From assembly GCF_016859125.1 (NCBI RefSeq), contig NZ_CP069338.1, forward strand, positions 372,001 through 436,000: a stretch of DNA of 64,000 bases. The letters are read 5' to 3'. Position numbers and translations under genes: made by a program. A model generated the notes under the pieces. It searched no databases. It was not told the DNA's origin and saw only the letters and a list, made by a program, of their open reading frames with translations. The stretch's first letter is position 1, and each line of letters begins with the position of its first letter. The DNA comes from Archangium violaceum (lineage in GTDB: Bacteria; Myxococcota; Myxococcia; Myxococcales; Myxococcaceae). Positions 54,957 through 62,925 of the stretch are shown piece after piece.

Positions 54957-55973
54957 ATGCAGCCTCCGGTCGTCACCACCCTCCTTCCCGCCCGAAACGC
55001 CGAGCGCACCGTGGCTCGCGCCGTGGAGAGCCTCCTCGAAGGCACCCTGCGTGAAATCCGGGTGTTGGCGGTGGATGACGGCTCCACGGACGGGACGCGC
55101 GCGGTGCTCGAGGGGCTGGCGGCGCGAGATGCCCGGGTGGAGGTGCTCGACGGAGGGGGCCGGGGCCTGGTCGCGGCGCTCAACCTGGCACTCTCGCATG
55201 CCACCTCGCCCTACGTGGCGCGGATGGACGCGGATGACGAGGCACTGCCGCGACGGCTGGAGGCGAGCGTCGAAGCGCTGGAAGAGGACCCGGGCCTCGG
55301 AGGCGTGGGCACGAGCGTGGAGTTGTTCCGCGAGGATCAGCCGGTGAGCCCCTCGATGCGGGACTACGCGGCCTGGCTCAACGGGCTCACCACCGCCGAG
55401 CGGCTCCACCGGGAGCGCTTCGTGGAGAGCCCCATCTGCCACCCCTCGGTGTGCCTGAGACGGGAGGCGGTGGTGGCGGCCGGAGGGTGGGAGTACGGCG
55501 ACTTCCCGGAAGACTACGACCTGTGGCTGAAGCTCATCGACAGGGGCCACCGGATGCGCAACCTGCCGGAGGTGCTGTTGCGCTGGCGGGACAGCACGGA
55601 GCGGCTGACGCGGACGGACCCGAGGTACGCGCACAAGCGATTCATCTGGGTCAAGGCGCGCTACCTGGCGCGCAGCCGCGAGGTAGCGGGACGTCCCCTG
55701 ACGATCTGGGGAACAGGACCTGGAGGGCTCATCCTCACGCGCTTCCTGCTGGCGGAGTGGGCGAGGGTGGAGCGCTTCATCGACGTGCACCCACGAAAGG
55801 TGGGCACGCGAATCCACGGGATACCGGTGTACCCACCGGAGTCACTGGGAGCACCGCCGGAGGACACCCACCTGATAGCGGCGGTGGGAGTGAGAGGAAT
55901 CCGAGACGAAATCCGAGGAGCCCTCACGAGCCGCGGCTGGGTGGAGGGAGTGCACTTCACCTGTGCCGCATGA
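54957..55973 (+). CDS. GT2-family glycosyltransferase with C-terminal Rossmann-like domain
   Basis: 338 residues. The GT-A fold holds DDGSTDG (40-46), the metal-binding MDADDE (90-95) and PEDYDLW. From about 247 a second domain begins with PLTIWGTGPGG and continues FIDVHPRKVGTRIHGIPVYPPESL, a Rossmann-like unit seen in PglD-type sugar acetyltransferases and in methyltransferase C-termini; it may bind a nucleotide. Probably acts in cell-surface polysaccharide or O-antigen synthesis; there is no other polysaccharide gene nearby. Only 21 bases separate it from the divergent TPR gene. Confidence 0.88.
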   Translation: MQPPVVTTLLPARNAERTVARAVESLLEGTLREIRVLAVDDGSTDGTRAVLEGLAARDARVEVLDGGGRGLVAALNLALSHATSPYVARMDADDEALPRRLEASVEALEEDPGLGGVGTSVELFREDQPVSPSMRDYAAWLNGLTTAERLHRERFVESPICHPSVCLRREAVVAAGGWEYGDFPEDYDLWLKLIDRGHRMRNLPEVLLRWRDSTERLTRTDPRYAHKRFIWVKARYLARSREVAGRPLTIWGTGPGGLILTRFLLAEWARVERFIDVHPRKVGTRIHGIPVYPPESLGAPPEDTHLIAAVGVRGIRDEIRGALTSRGWVEGVHFTCAA

Positions 55974-55976
55974 CCC

Positions 55977-56014
55977 GCCCCCCTCCCTCTCCCTCCGGGA
56001 GAGGGTCGGGGTGA
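55977..56014. repeat. Dispersed GC-rich repeat, copy 3
   Basis: CCCGCCCCCCTCCCTCTCCC and GGGAGAGGGTCGGGGTGACGG with a 9-bp hairpin at 55985-56005 (CCCTCTCCC / GGGAGAGGG, loop TCC). Located between convergent gene ends. Confidence 0.6.
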
Positions 56015-56039
56015 CGGTATCCGCCCCCGTACTCCCCCC

Positions 56040-56408
56040 TCAGGCCGTGCGCACCACGCCATTCTGGACCGTCACAGGCCACGGAGTCAGCCGAGCACCG
56101 GAACACGGCCCTCCGACGCACGCCCCATCCTCGATGCGGAAGAGCGCCCCATGCCACGAGCAGGAGATCAACCGGGCATCGGGAGTCAGATAGCCGTCGA
56201 GCTTCTGCGCGAGCGGCAGCCCCTGATGCGGGCAGCGGTCCACATAGCCCCGAACACTCTCTCCGGTGCGCACGAGGAAGCCATGAAAGAAGGCCTCATC
56301 GATCTGCAGGACGAAGTTGCGAGCACCGGGGTCCGCGAGCGAATCGAGCGTGCAGAGGGCAACGCCAGCGGGAGTCTCGAAGACGCGAGAGCGCGGCCCC
56401 TCACTCAT
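56040..56408 (-). CDS. Rieske [2Fe-2S] domain protein
   Basis: 122-residue soluble Rieske ferredoxin-like protein. The cluster ligands are Cys59 and His61 (CPH) and Cys83 and His86 (CSWH), the C-x-H ... C-x2-H arrangement. No signal peptide. It could supply electrons to an oxygenase. It is the last gene of the tyrosine operon, its ATG overlapping the FAH stop (ATGA), so translation is coupled. Rieske proteins are not part of the standard homogentisate route, which makes its role here unclear. Confidence 0.88.
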   Translation of the reverse strand: MSEGPRSRVFETPAGVALCTLDSLADPGARNFVLQIDEAFFHGFLVRTGESVRGYVDRCPHQGLPLAQKLDGYLTPDARLISCSWHGALFRIEDGACVGGPCSGARLTPWPVTVQNGVVRTA

Positions 56409-57418
56409 CTACGAGGCTCCGTGACGACCTGGTCGATCGCGCCGAACAGAGAGCGGCCCGCCGCATCCAGCATCTCGATGCGCACGCGGTCGCCGTGGCG
56501 GAGGAAGGGCGTCTTCGGAGCCCCGGTCAGGAGCGTCTCGACGGTGCGCACCTCGGCGATGCAGGAATAACCGAGCCCCCCATCACGGATGGGCTTGCCG
56601 GGACCCCCATCCGCATCGCGGTTGGACACGGTGCCCGAGCCGATGATGGAGCCCGCGCACAGGTCGCGCGTCCTGGCGGCGTGAGCGATCAAGGTGCCGA
56701 AGTCGAACGTCATGTCGACGCCCGCGTCCGCGCGCCCGAAGGGCTCCCCGTTCAACGAGACACGCAGGGCCCCGTGCAGCTTGCCCTCGCGCCAGGCCTC
56801 GCCGAGCGCATCGGGCGTGACGGCGACGGGCGAGAAGGAGGAGGCAGGCTTGGACTGGAAGAACCCGAACCCCTTGGCGAGCTCGGCGGGGATGAGGTTC
56901 CGCAGCGACACGTCATTGACCAGCATGACGAGCCGGATGGCCGCGAGCGCCTCCTCGCGGGTGGCGCCCTGGCGCACGTCTCCGGTGATGACGGCGACCT
57001 CTCCCTCCAGGTCACAGCCCCAGCTCACGTCCGCGAGCGGGATGGGCTCCCGGGGACCGATGAAACCATCCGAGCCGCCCTGGTACATGAGCGGATCGCT
57101 CCAGAAGCTCTCGGGCATCTCGGCCTTGCGAGCCTTGCGCACGAGCGCGACGTGGTTCACGTACGCCGAGCCATCCGCCCATTGATAGGCGCGAGGCAGC
57201 GGCGAGGCACACCCCTCCTCGGAGAACGGCATCCTCGGCGCGTCGCCACGATTCAGCGCCGCGGCGAGGGCACGGAGCGGCGCCTCACAGCGCTCCCACT
57301 CGTCGAGCGCGCGCTGCAACGTCGGCGCGATCACCGAGGCATCCGCACACCAGGCCAGATCATCCGAGACAACGACCAGGCGGCCGTCGCGCCCCGACTT
57401 CAGCGATGCGAGCCTCAC
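56405..57418 (-). CDS. fahA: Fumarylacetoacetate hydrolase family protein
   Basis: 337 residues. The catalytic domain has [44 protein letters not shown] and [30 protein letters not shown], which fit fumarylacetoacetase or the related FAH-type hydrolases. It cleaves fumarylacetoacetate to fumarate and acetoacetate, the last step of tyrosine breakdown. The GTG start overlaps the hmgA stop (GTGA). A gene for maleylacetoacetate isomerase is not seen nearby. Confidence 0.88.
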   Translation of the reverse strand: MRLASLKSGRDGRLVVVSDDLAWCADASVIAPTLQRALDEWERCEAPLRALAAALNRGDAPRMPFSEEGCASPLPRAYQWADGSAYVNHVALVRKARKAEMPESFWSDPLMYQGGSDGFIGPREPIPLADVSWGCDLEGEVAVITGDVRQGATREEALAAIRLVMLVNDVSLRNLIPAELAKGFGFFQSKPASSFSPVAVTPDALGEAWREGKLHGALRVSLNGEPFGRADAGVDMTFDFGTLIAHAARTRDLCAGSIIGSGTVSNRDADGGPGKPIRDGGLGYSCIAEVRTVETLLTGAPKTPFLRHGDRVRIEMLDAAGRSLFGAIDQVVTEPRR

Positions 57419-58731
57419 CGCGTCACCTTCTCCGAGCCCGCTCCGGGCAGCCGGGCCTTCGGGAAATCCGACCAGCAGGCGTCGTAGTCACGCTGCAGGG
57501 CGGGCGTCTCCATGGCGAAGCGCGTGGGGGCGATCACCCAACGGCTCTCGAACATGAACGCGAGCGTGTCGGTGATCTTCTGGGGCGCGAGCCGGGCCTC
57601 CACCGCGCGCGTATAGGTCTCGCGATCGGGGCCGTGGCCGCTCATGCAGTTGTGCAGCGACGCACCGCCGGGGAGGAAGCCCTCGGCCTTCGCGTCGTAC
57701 TCACCGTGCACGAGCCCCATGAACTCGCTCATGACGTTCCGGTGGAACCAGGGCGGGCGGAAGGTGTTCTCGGCGACCATCCACCGCGGCGGGAAGATGA
57801 CGAAGTCGCAGTTGGCGACGCCGGGAATCTCGCTCGGCGAGGTGAGCACCGTGAAGATCGACGGATCCGGATGGTCGAAGCTCACCGTGCCGATCGTGTT
57901 GAAGCGTGACAGGTCGTACTTGTACGGCGCGAGGTTGCCGTGCCAGGCCACGACGTCGAGCGGCGAGTGGTCGAGCTCGGCGGCCCAGAGGCGGCCCTGG
58001 AACTTCTGGATGACGCGCGTGGGCCGGTCGACGTCCTCGTACGCGGCGACCGGCGTGAGGAAGTCGCGCGGGTTGGCGAGCCCGTTGGAGCCGATCGGCC
58101 CGAGCTCGGGGAGCCGGAACAACGCGCCGTAGTTCTCGCAGATGTACCCGGCGGCCTGGCCGTCGGGCAGCTCGGCGCGGAAGCGCACGCCGCGCGGGAC
58201 GACCCCCACCTCACCCGGCGCGAGCCCGAGCACGCCCAGCTCGGTCACGAGCCGGAGCCGCCCGGACTGGGGGACGATCAGCATCTCCCCGTCGGCGTTG
58301 TAGAACACCGTGTCGGTCATCGACCGGTTGGCGAGGTACTGGTGGATCCCCACGCCCGCGCCCAGCGCCGGCGAGCCGTTCCCGCCGAACGTGACGAGCC
58401 CCTCGATGAAGTCGGTGGGCTGGGACGGACGCGGCAGCGGACTCCAGCGCAGGCGGTTGGGCGTGGCGGGAACCTCGGAGAAGGGACCGCTGCGCAGCAG
58501 TCCCTCCGGGAGCGGACGGAACGAGCCGTGGCTCGAGCTGGGGCGAATCCGGTAGAGCCAGCTCCGGCGGTTCTCACGCCGTGGCGCGGTGAACGCCGAG
58601 CCCGAGAGCTGCTCCGCGTAGAGGCCATAGGGCACGCGCTGGGGAGAGTTCTGTCCCTCCGGCAGAGCCCCCGCGACGGCCTCGGTCGCGAACTCGTTGG
58701 CAAACCCCGACAGGTATCCGTCCATCGCCAT
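57415..58731 (-). CDS. hmgA: Homogentisate 1,2-dioxygenase
   Basis: 438-residue cupin-type Fe(II) dioxygenase that opens the ring of homogentisate to maleylacetoacetate. The start [26 protein letters not shown] is diagnostic, as are [42 protein letters not shown] and NCMSGHGPD (metal-site His). GGAGG precedes the first ATG by 5-6 bases. It follows hppD with a 33-base gap and overlaps the FAH gene. Confidence 0.96.
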   Translation of the reverse strand: MAMDGYLSGFANEFATEAVAGALPEGQNSPQRVPYGLYAEQLSGSAFTAPRRENRRSWLYRIRPSSSHGSFRPLPEGLLRSGPFSEVPATPNRLRWSPLPRPSQPTDFIEGLVTFGGNGSPALGAGVGIHQYLANRSMTDTVFYNADGEMLIVPQSGRLRLVTELGVLGLAPGEVGVVPRGVRFRAELPDGQAAGYICENYGALFRLPELGPIGSNGLANPRDFLTPVAAYEDVDRPTRVIQKFQGRLWAAELDHSPLDVVAWHGNLAPYKYDLSRFNTIGTVSFDHPDPSIFTVLTSPSEIPGVANCDFVIFPPRWMVAENTFRPPWFHRNVMSEFMGLVHGEYDAKAEGFLPGGASLHNCMSGHGPDRETYTRAVEARLAPQKITDTLAFMFESRWVIAPTRFAMETPALQRDYDACWSDFPKARLPGAGSEKVTR

Positions 58732-58764
58732 GGTTCCCTCCTCGGATTGCGCTCTGGCGGCCGA

Positions 58765-59838
58765 CTACTTCTGGGTGGTCACCTTGATGACGCCGCGCCG
58801 GATCTGATCCAGCTCGATGGACTCGAACAGGGCCTGGAAGTTCCCGTTGCCGAAGCCCTCGTTGCCCTTGCGCTGGATGATCTCGAAGAAGATGGGGCCG
58901 AAGAGGTTCTCGGTGAAGATCTGCAGCAGGAAGCCCTCCGTCTTGCTGCCGTCGATGAGGATGCGGTTCTTCTTCATCCGCGCCAGGTCCTCCTCGTGGC
59001 CCGGCACCCGCTTGTCCACCAGCTCGTAGTAGGTCTCGATGGTGTCCTGGAAGATGACTCCGCGCTCGCGCAGCTTCTCCACCGTGCCGTAGATGTCGTT
59101 GGTGGTCAGCGCGAGGTGCTGGATGCCCTCGCCGTTGTACTGGCGGATGAACTCCTCGATCTGCGACTTGTCGTCCTGGCTCTCGTTGAGCGGGATGCGG
59201 ATGGCGCGATCGGGGGCGATCATCGCCTGGGAGAACAGGCCGGTCGCCTGGCCCTTGATGTCGAAGTACTTCTGCTCGGTGAACCCGAACACGCGGTTGT
59301 AGAAGGTCGACCAGGTGCGCATCTCGCCGCGGCGCACGTTGTGCGTGAGGTGGTCGAGGATGTCGAGGCCGGTGCTGTTCTTCGCCTCCATCTCCCTGGC
59401 ACCGGGAATCTGGCGCCAGTCGTCATAGAGGGAGCCCTTCTCGCCGTAGCGGTCGACGAGATAGAGCAGGCTGCCACCGATGCCCTGGAGGACATAGCTG
59501 TCGGGGCCGAGCGTGCCCGCGTTCGGGTCCGCCGGACGAGCGCCACGCTCGATCGCCATCTCGTAGGCCTTCTTCGCGTTGGCCACGCGGAAGGCCATGC
59601 CGTTGGCCGACGGTCCGTGCACCGCCCGGAACTCGGCCGCCTGCCCGGTCGGCTCGCGGTTCACCAGCAGGTTGATGCCGCCCTGCTTGTAGCGGATGAC
59701 GTCCTTCGTCGGGTGCGTCGCGTACGCCGTGAAGCCCAACCGCTCGATGAGCTCGATCATCTTGCCGGGCTCCGGCGAGGTGAACTCAACGAACTCGAAA
59801 CCATTCAACCCGAGGGGATTCTCCGCCGTGGCGCTCAT
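58765..59838 (-). CDS. hppD: 4-hydroxyphenylpyruvate dioxygenase
   Basis: 357-residue Fe(II) dioxygenase that turns 4-hydroxyphenylpyruvate into homogentisate. It has the two-domain HPPD layout, with metal-binding residues in ILDHLTHNV, IQHLALTT and FGPIFFEIIQRKG, and the C-terminal FGNGNFQALFESIE helix. The start at 59838 (GGAGG 9 bases upstream) follows a promoter whose -10 lies in an operator-like repeat. It is the first gene of the operon. Confidence 0.95.
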   Translation of the reverse strand: MSATAENPLGLNGFEFVEFTSPEPGKMIELIERLGFTAYATHPTKDVIRYKQGGINLLVNREPTGQAAEFRAVHGPSANGMAFRVANAKKAYEMAIERGARPADPNAGTLGPDSYVLQGIGGSLLYLVDRYGEKGSLYDDWRQIPGAREMEAKNSTGLDILDHLTHNVRRGEMRTWSTFYNRVFGFTEQKYFDIKGQATGLFSQAMIAPDRAIRIPLNESQDDKSQIEEFIRQYNGEGIQHLALTTNDIYGTVEKLRERGVIFQDTIETYYELVDKRVPGHEEDLARMKKNRILIDGSKTEGFLLQIFTENLFGPIFFEIIQRKGNEGFGNGNFQALFESIELDQIRRGVIKVTTQK

Positions 59839-59865
59839 GACCCGTGACCTCCGTAAACGGCCCAG

Positions 59866-59920
59866 ATAGTAACATCTGAAACTATTGAATAAATAGTAAC
59901 GTCTGAAACTAAATCCGCAA
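59866..59920 (-). promoter_or_regulatory. hppD promoter with two operator-like repeats
   Basis: Two near-identical 19-base direct repeats ATAGTAAC(A/G)TCTGAAACTA at 59866-59884 and 59893-59911, 27 bases apart, each an imperfect palindrome (TAGT...ACTA). On the minus strand -35 TTGCGG (complement of 59915-59920) and -10 TACTAT (complement of 59893-59898), 16-base spacer. The -10 falls in the second repeat, as expected for repression. The likely ligand-responsive regulator is the MarR protein encoded next to it. Confidence 0.6.
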
Positions 59921-60009
59921 GACACCAGATGGGAGCCTGTTGAACCCGGAACGGGAGTGCCGGGGAACTGGTGCCTGGAGAGCGGACGGGTTGGAGCCGA
60001 CGCGGCGCG

Positions 60010-60465
60010 TCAGCGGCGAGCGAGCACGCGCTCGGCGGCCATCTCCAGGCGGCGGAGCACGTCCTTGAGGGCGGCGACCTCCCGCTCGCTGAGCCCCTCG
60101 AGCACCTCCGCCTCGAGCTCCAGCGCCGCGGGCGCGACCCGGGCGTAGAGCTTCTTTCCCTCGGCGGTGAGCGAGAGACGGAGGGAGCGGGCGTCCGCGG
60201 CGTTCGTCACACGGCGCAGGAGCTTGCGCCGCTCGAGCACCTGCGCGGCGCGGCTCACCGTCACCTTGTCCATCTTCGTGCGGCCGACGATCTCCTGCTG
60301 GGTGAGCTCACCGTCCTGCGCCAGCACGGTGATGACGCGCCACTCGTGCATCTTGAGGCCGAAGTGCTCCTCGTAGGCCCGGGCGATGACCTGACTCACC
60401 GCGTTGGAGGCAAGCGAGAGTCTGTAGGGGACGAATTCGTCGAGCTTGATATGGGAGCGTGCCAC
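60010..60465 (-). CDS. MarR-family transcriptional regulator
   Basis: 151 residues. A winged helix-turn-helix (about 38-105; LTQQEIVGRTKMDKVTVSRAAQVLERRKLLRRV, then wing DARSLRLSLT) flanked by dimerisation helices. The GTG start at 60465 has no clear Shine-Dalgarno. It lies directly upstream of hppD in the same direction; the 171-base gap contains two repeats suited to a MarR dimer, so it probably controls the tyrosine operon. It could be co-transcribed with the RluA-type gene upstream. Confidence 0.88.
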   Translation of the reverse strand: MARSHIKLDEFVPYRLSLASNAVSQVIARAYEEHFGLKMHEWRVITVLAQDGELTQQEIVGRTKMDKVTVSRAAQVLERRKLLRRVTNAADARSLRLSLTAEGKKLYARVAPAALELEAEVLEGLSEREVAALKDVLRRLEMAAERVLARR

Positions 60466-60523
60466 GGTACGTCCACAGGGTACGAGGAGGTTGGTGTAGG
60501 AGCAACCGGACCGTCCTTGGGAA

Positions 60524-61453
60524 TCAACGAATGGCCCCCAGGGGAGCCGGGACCCGCGCGGCCTCGAAGAAGCGCGCGAGGTCCTCCGGAACGGGCGCCT
60601 CGAACCGCACCGGTTGGCCCGTGCCCGGATGCCCCAACTCCAGCGCCTGCGCGTGCAGCAGGCAACGCGGAGCCGGAAGCCCTCCCGCCCGAGCCGCCCC
60701 GCCGTAACGCTTGTCCCCGAGAATGGGCGCGCCCAGCGCCGTCAGGTGCGCGCGCAACTGGTGGGTGCGTCCCGTCTGGGGCAACAGCTCCACCAGGCAG
60801 AAGTCCGAGCCCGCGTGCAGCACGCGGTACCGCGTGAACGCGGGAATGCCATTGGCCGCGCGGGTCGCGCGCCAGCGCCCCGGCCGGGACGGGTCCTTCG
60901 ACAGCGGCAGATCGATGGTGCCTTCAGAAGGCAGTGATACCGGCCCTACCGCCGCCAGGTAGCGCTTGCGGGCCCGGCCCTCGCGGAACTCCTCCGCCAG
61001 GGCGGTCGTCGCCCGAGGCGTCTTCCCGAACACCGTCACCCCGGACGTCTCCCGGTCCAGCCGGTGCACCAGCCCCGCCGGCCGCTTCAGGTGCTCACCC
61101 ACCTTGTCCACCAGACTGTCCCCTACCCGCCCTTCCGTGGGCTGCGCCGTCATTCCCGCCGGCTTGTCCACCGCGATGACGTCCTCGTCCTCGTGCAGCA
61201 CCCGGAGCGCCAGGGCGGGAGCCGCCGCCGCGGCGAGAGGGCTCTGTCCCCCCTCCTCCAGCACCACCGTCACCACCTGCCCCGCGGTCAGCCGCGTCCC
61301 CGCGTCCCGGCTCCGGCGCCCGGCCACGTACACCGCTCCCACGCCCACCAGGCGCGCGGCCTCCTCACGCGGCACGCCCAGCTCCGCCGCCAGCGCCTCT
61401 CCCAGGGCTCGGTTCACGTGGGCGGCTTCGACTCGAAAGGTGCGGCGCTTCAT
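60524..61453 (-). CDS. RluA-family pseudouridine synthase
   Basis: 309 residues. The N-terminal ~65 residues are a diverged S4-like domain (GVPREEAARLVGVGAVYVAGRR). The catalytic domain has HRLDRETSG (Asp133) and GRTHQLRAHLTALGAPILGD. It is a second paralogue of the gene at 45-46 kb; target site (rRNA or tRNA) cannot be told. Different N-terminal and C-terminal sequence shows it is not a recent copy. Confidence 0.85.
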   Translation of the reverse strand: MKRRTFRVEAAHVNRALGEALAAELGVPREEAARLVGVGAVYVAGRRSRDAGTRLTAGQVVTVVLEEGGQSPLAAAAAPALALRVLHEDEDVIAVDKPAGMTAQPTEGRVGDSLVDKVGEHLKRPAGLVHRLDRETSGVTVFGKTPRATTALAEEFREGRARKRYLAAVGPVSLPSEGTIDLPLSKDPSRPGRWRATRAANGIPAFTRYRVLHAGSDFCLVELLPQTGRTHQLRAHLTALGAPILGDKRYGGAARAGGLPAPRCLLHAQALELGHPGTGQPVRFEAPVPEDLARFFEAARVPAPLGAIR

Positions 61454-61501
61454 TCAGTGGGTTTCCTCGTGGCGTCCACGTGGGAACATACGGCCCCGGA
61501 C

Positions 61502-62893
61502 ATGGAAGACATCAAGACGAATCCCGGAATGGAAGCCTCCGATGGTCTCCCCACACCCCGCCGATACTGGGCAATCGTCGCCATCGTGCTCGCGATCTCC
61601 ATGGCCGTTCTGGATGGCGCGATCGCCAATGTCGCGCTGCCCGCCATCTCGCGGAACCTGAACGCCTCGCCCGCCGCGTCGATCTGGATCGTCAACGCCT
61701 ACCAGCTCGCCATCGTCGTCTCGATCCTCCCGTTCGCCTCGCTGGGCGACATCGTGGGCTACCGGCGGGTCTTCCAGATGGGCCTCCTGGTGTTCACGCT
61801 GGCCTCGCTGGCCTGCGCGCTGTCGGGCTCCCTCGTGGGCTTGACGCTCTCGCGAATCCTCCAGGGCTTCGGCGCCGCCGCGGTCATGAGCGTCAATGCC
61901 GCCCTCGTCCGCTTCACCTACCCGAACCGGTTGCTGGGCCGGGCCATTGGCATCAACGCCCTGGTGGTCGCGGTCTCCTCCGCCGTCGGTCCGACGATCG
62001 CCTCGGCCATCCTGTCCACCGCGTCGTGGCCCTGGCTCTTCGCCATCAACGTGCCCATGGGAACCGTCTCCCTGCTCATCGCGCGCCAGGCCCTGCCGCA
62101 CACCCGGCGCTCGGGGCTCCCGTTCGATTTCACGAGCGCGCTGCTCAATGCCCTGACGTTCGGGCTGCTGATCATCGGACTCGAGAGCCTGACGACCGGT
62201 GCGCTGCCTGGAGCCCTCGCGCTCGCCGGTGGCCTCACCGCGGGCATCGTGCTGGTGCGGCGCCAGCTCTCGAGGACCTCGCCGCTCGTCCCCGTGGACC
62301 TGCTGCGCATCCCGGTCTTCGCCTTCTCCATCGCGGCGTCCATCTGCTCCTTCTCGGCGCAGATGCTCGCCTTCGTCTCACTCCCCTTCTACTTCCAGAA
62401 CGTCCTGGGGCGCAGTCAGGTGGAGACCGGGCTGTTGATGACGCCCTGGCCGGTCGCCGTCGCCGTCATGGCGCCCATCGCGGGGCGGCTGGCGGATCGC
62501 TTCTCGGCGGCCATCCTGTGTGGCGTGGGCTCGATGGTGATGGCGACGGGATTGACGCTGCTCGCGCTCCTGCCGGCACATGCGGCGAGCGGCATCATCG
62601 TCCTCGGCATGACCCTCTGTGGCGTGGGCTTCGGATTCTTTCAGTCACCGAACAACCGCGCGATGCTCTCCTCCGCTCCGAAGGCGCGCAGCGGCGGCGC
62701 GGGAGGCATGCAGGCGACGGCCCGGCTCCTGGGGCAGACATGCGGTGCCACCCTCGTCGCCGTGTGCTTCCGGGCGTTCTCGAGCCACGGGCCCACGGTG
62801 GCCCTGGGACTCGGAGCGTGCGTCTCGGTCGCGTCGGCCGTGGTCAGCACCTTCCGGCACCATCGGCAGGTCGACGTCCAGGTGACACCGTAG
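61502..62893 (+). CDS. MFS transporter, DHA2 (EmrB/QacA) type
   Basis: 463 residues with about 13-14 membrane segments. It has the N-terminal DGAIANVALPAI (motif D1 of drug:H+ antiporters), the loop LGDIVGYRRVFQMG (motif A) and GPTIASAILS (motif C, antiporter). Probably a multidrug exporter. It lies divergent to the RluA gene. An alternative ATG at 61529 is possible; no good Shine-Dalgarno exists for either. No regulator gene is beside it. Confidence 0.88.
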   Translation: MEDIKTNPGMEASDGLPTPRRYWAIVAIVLAISMAVLDGAIANVALPAISRNLNASPAASIWIVNAYQLAIVVSILPFASLGDIVGYRRVFQMGLLVFTLASLACALSGSLVGLTLSRILQGFGAAAVMSVNAALVRFTYPNRLLGRAIGINALVVAVSSAVGPTIASAILSTASWPWLFAINVPMGTVSLLIARQALPHTRRSGLPFDFTSALLNALTFGLLIIGLESLTTGALPGALALAGGLTAGIVLVRRQLSRTSPLVPVDLLRIPVFAFSIAASICSFSAQMLAFVSLPFYFQNVLGRSQVETGLLMTPWPVAVAVMAPIAGRLADRFSAAILCGVGSMVMATGLTLLALLPAHAASGIIVLGMTLCGVGFGFFQSPNNRAMLSSAPKARSGGAGGMQATARLLGQTCGATLVAVCFRAFSSHGPTVALGLGACVSVASAVVSTFRHHRQVDVQVTP

Positions 62894-62925
62894 CGCCATG
62901 CCACCTGGACGCCTCGTGTCTCAAC

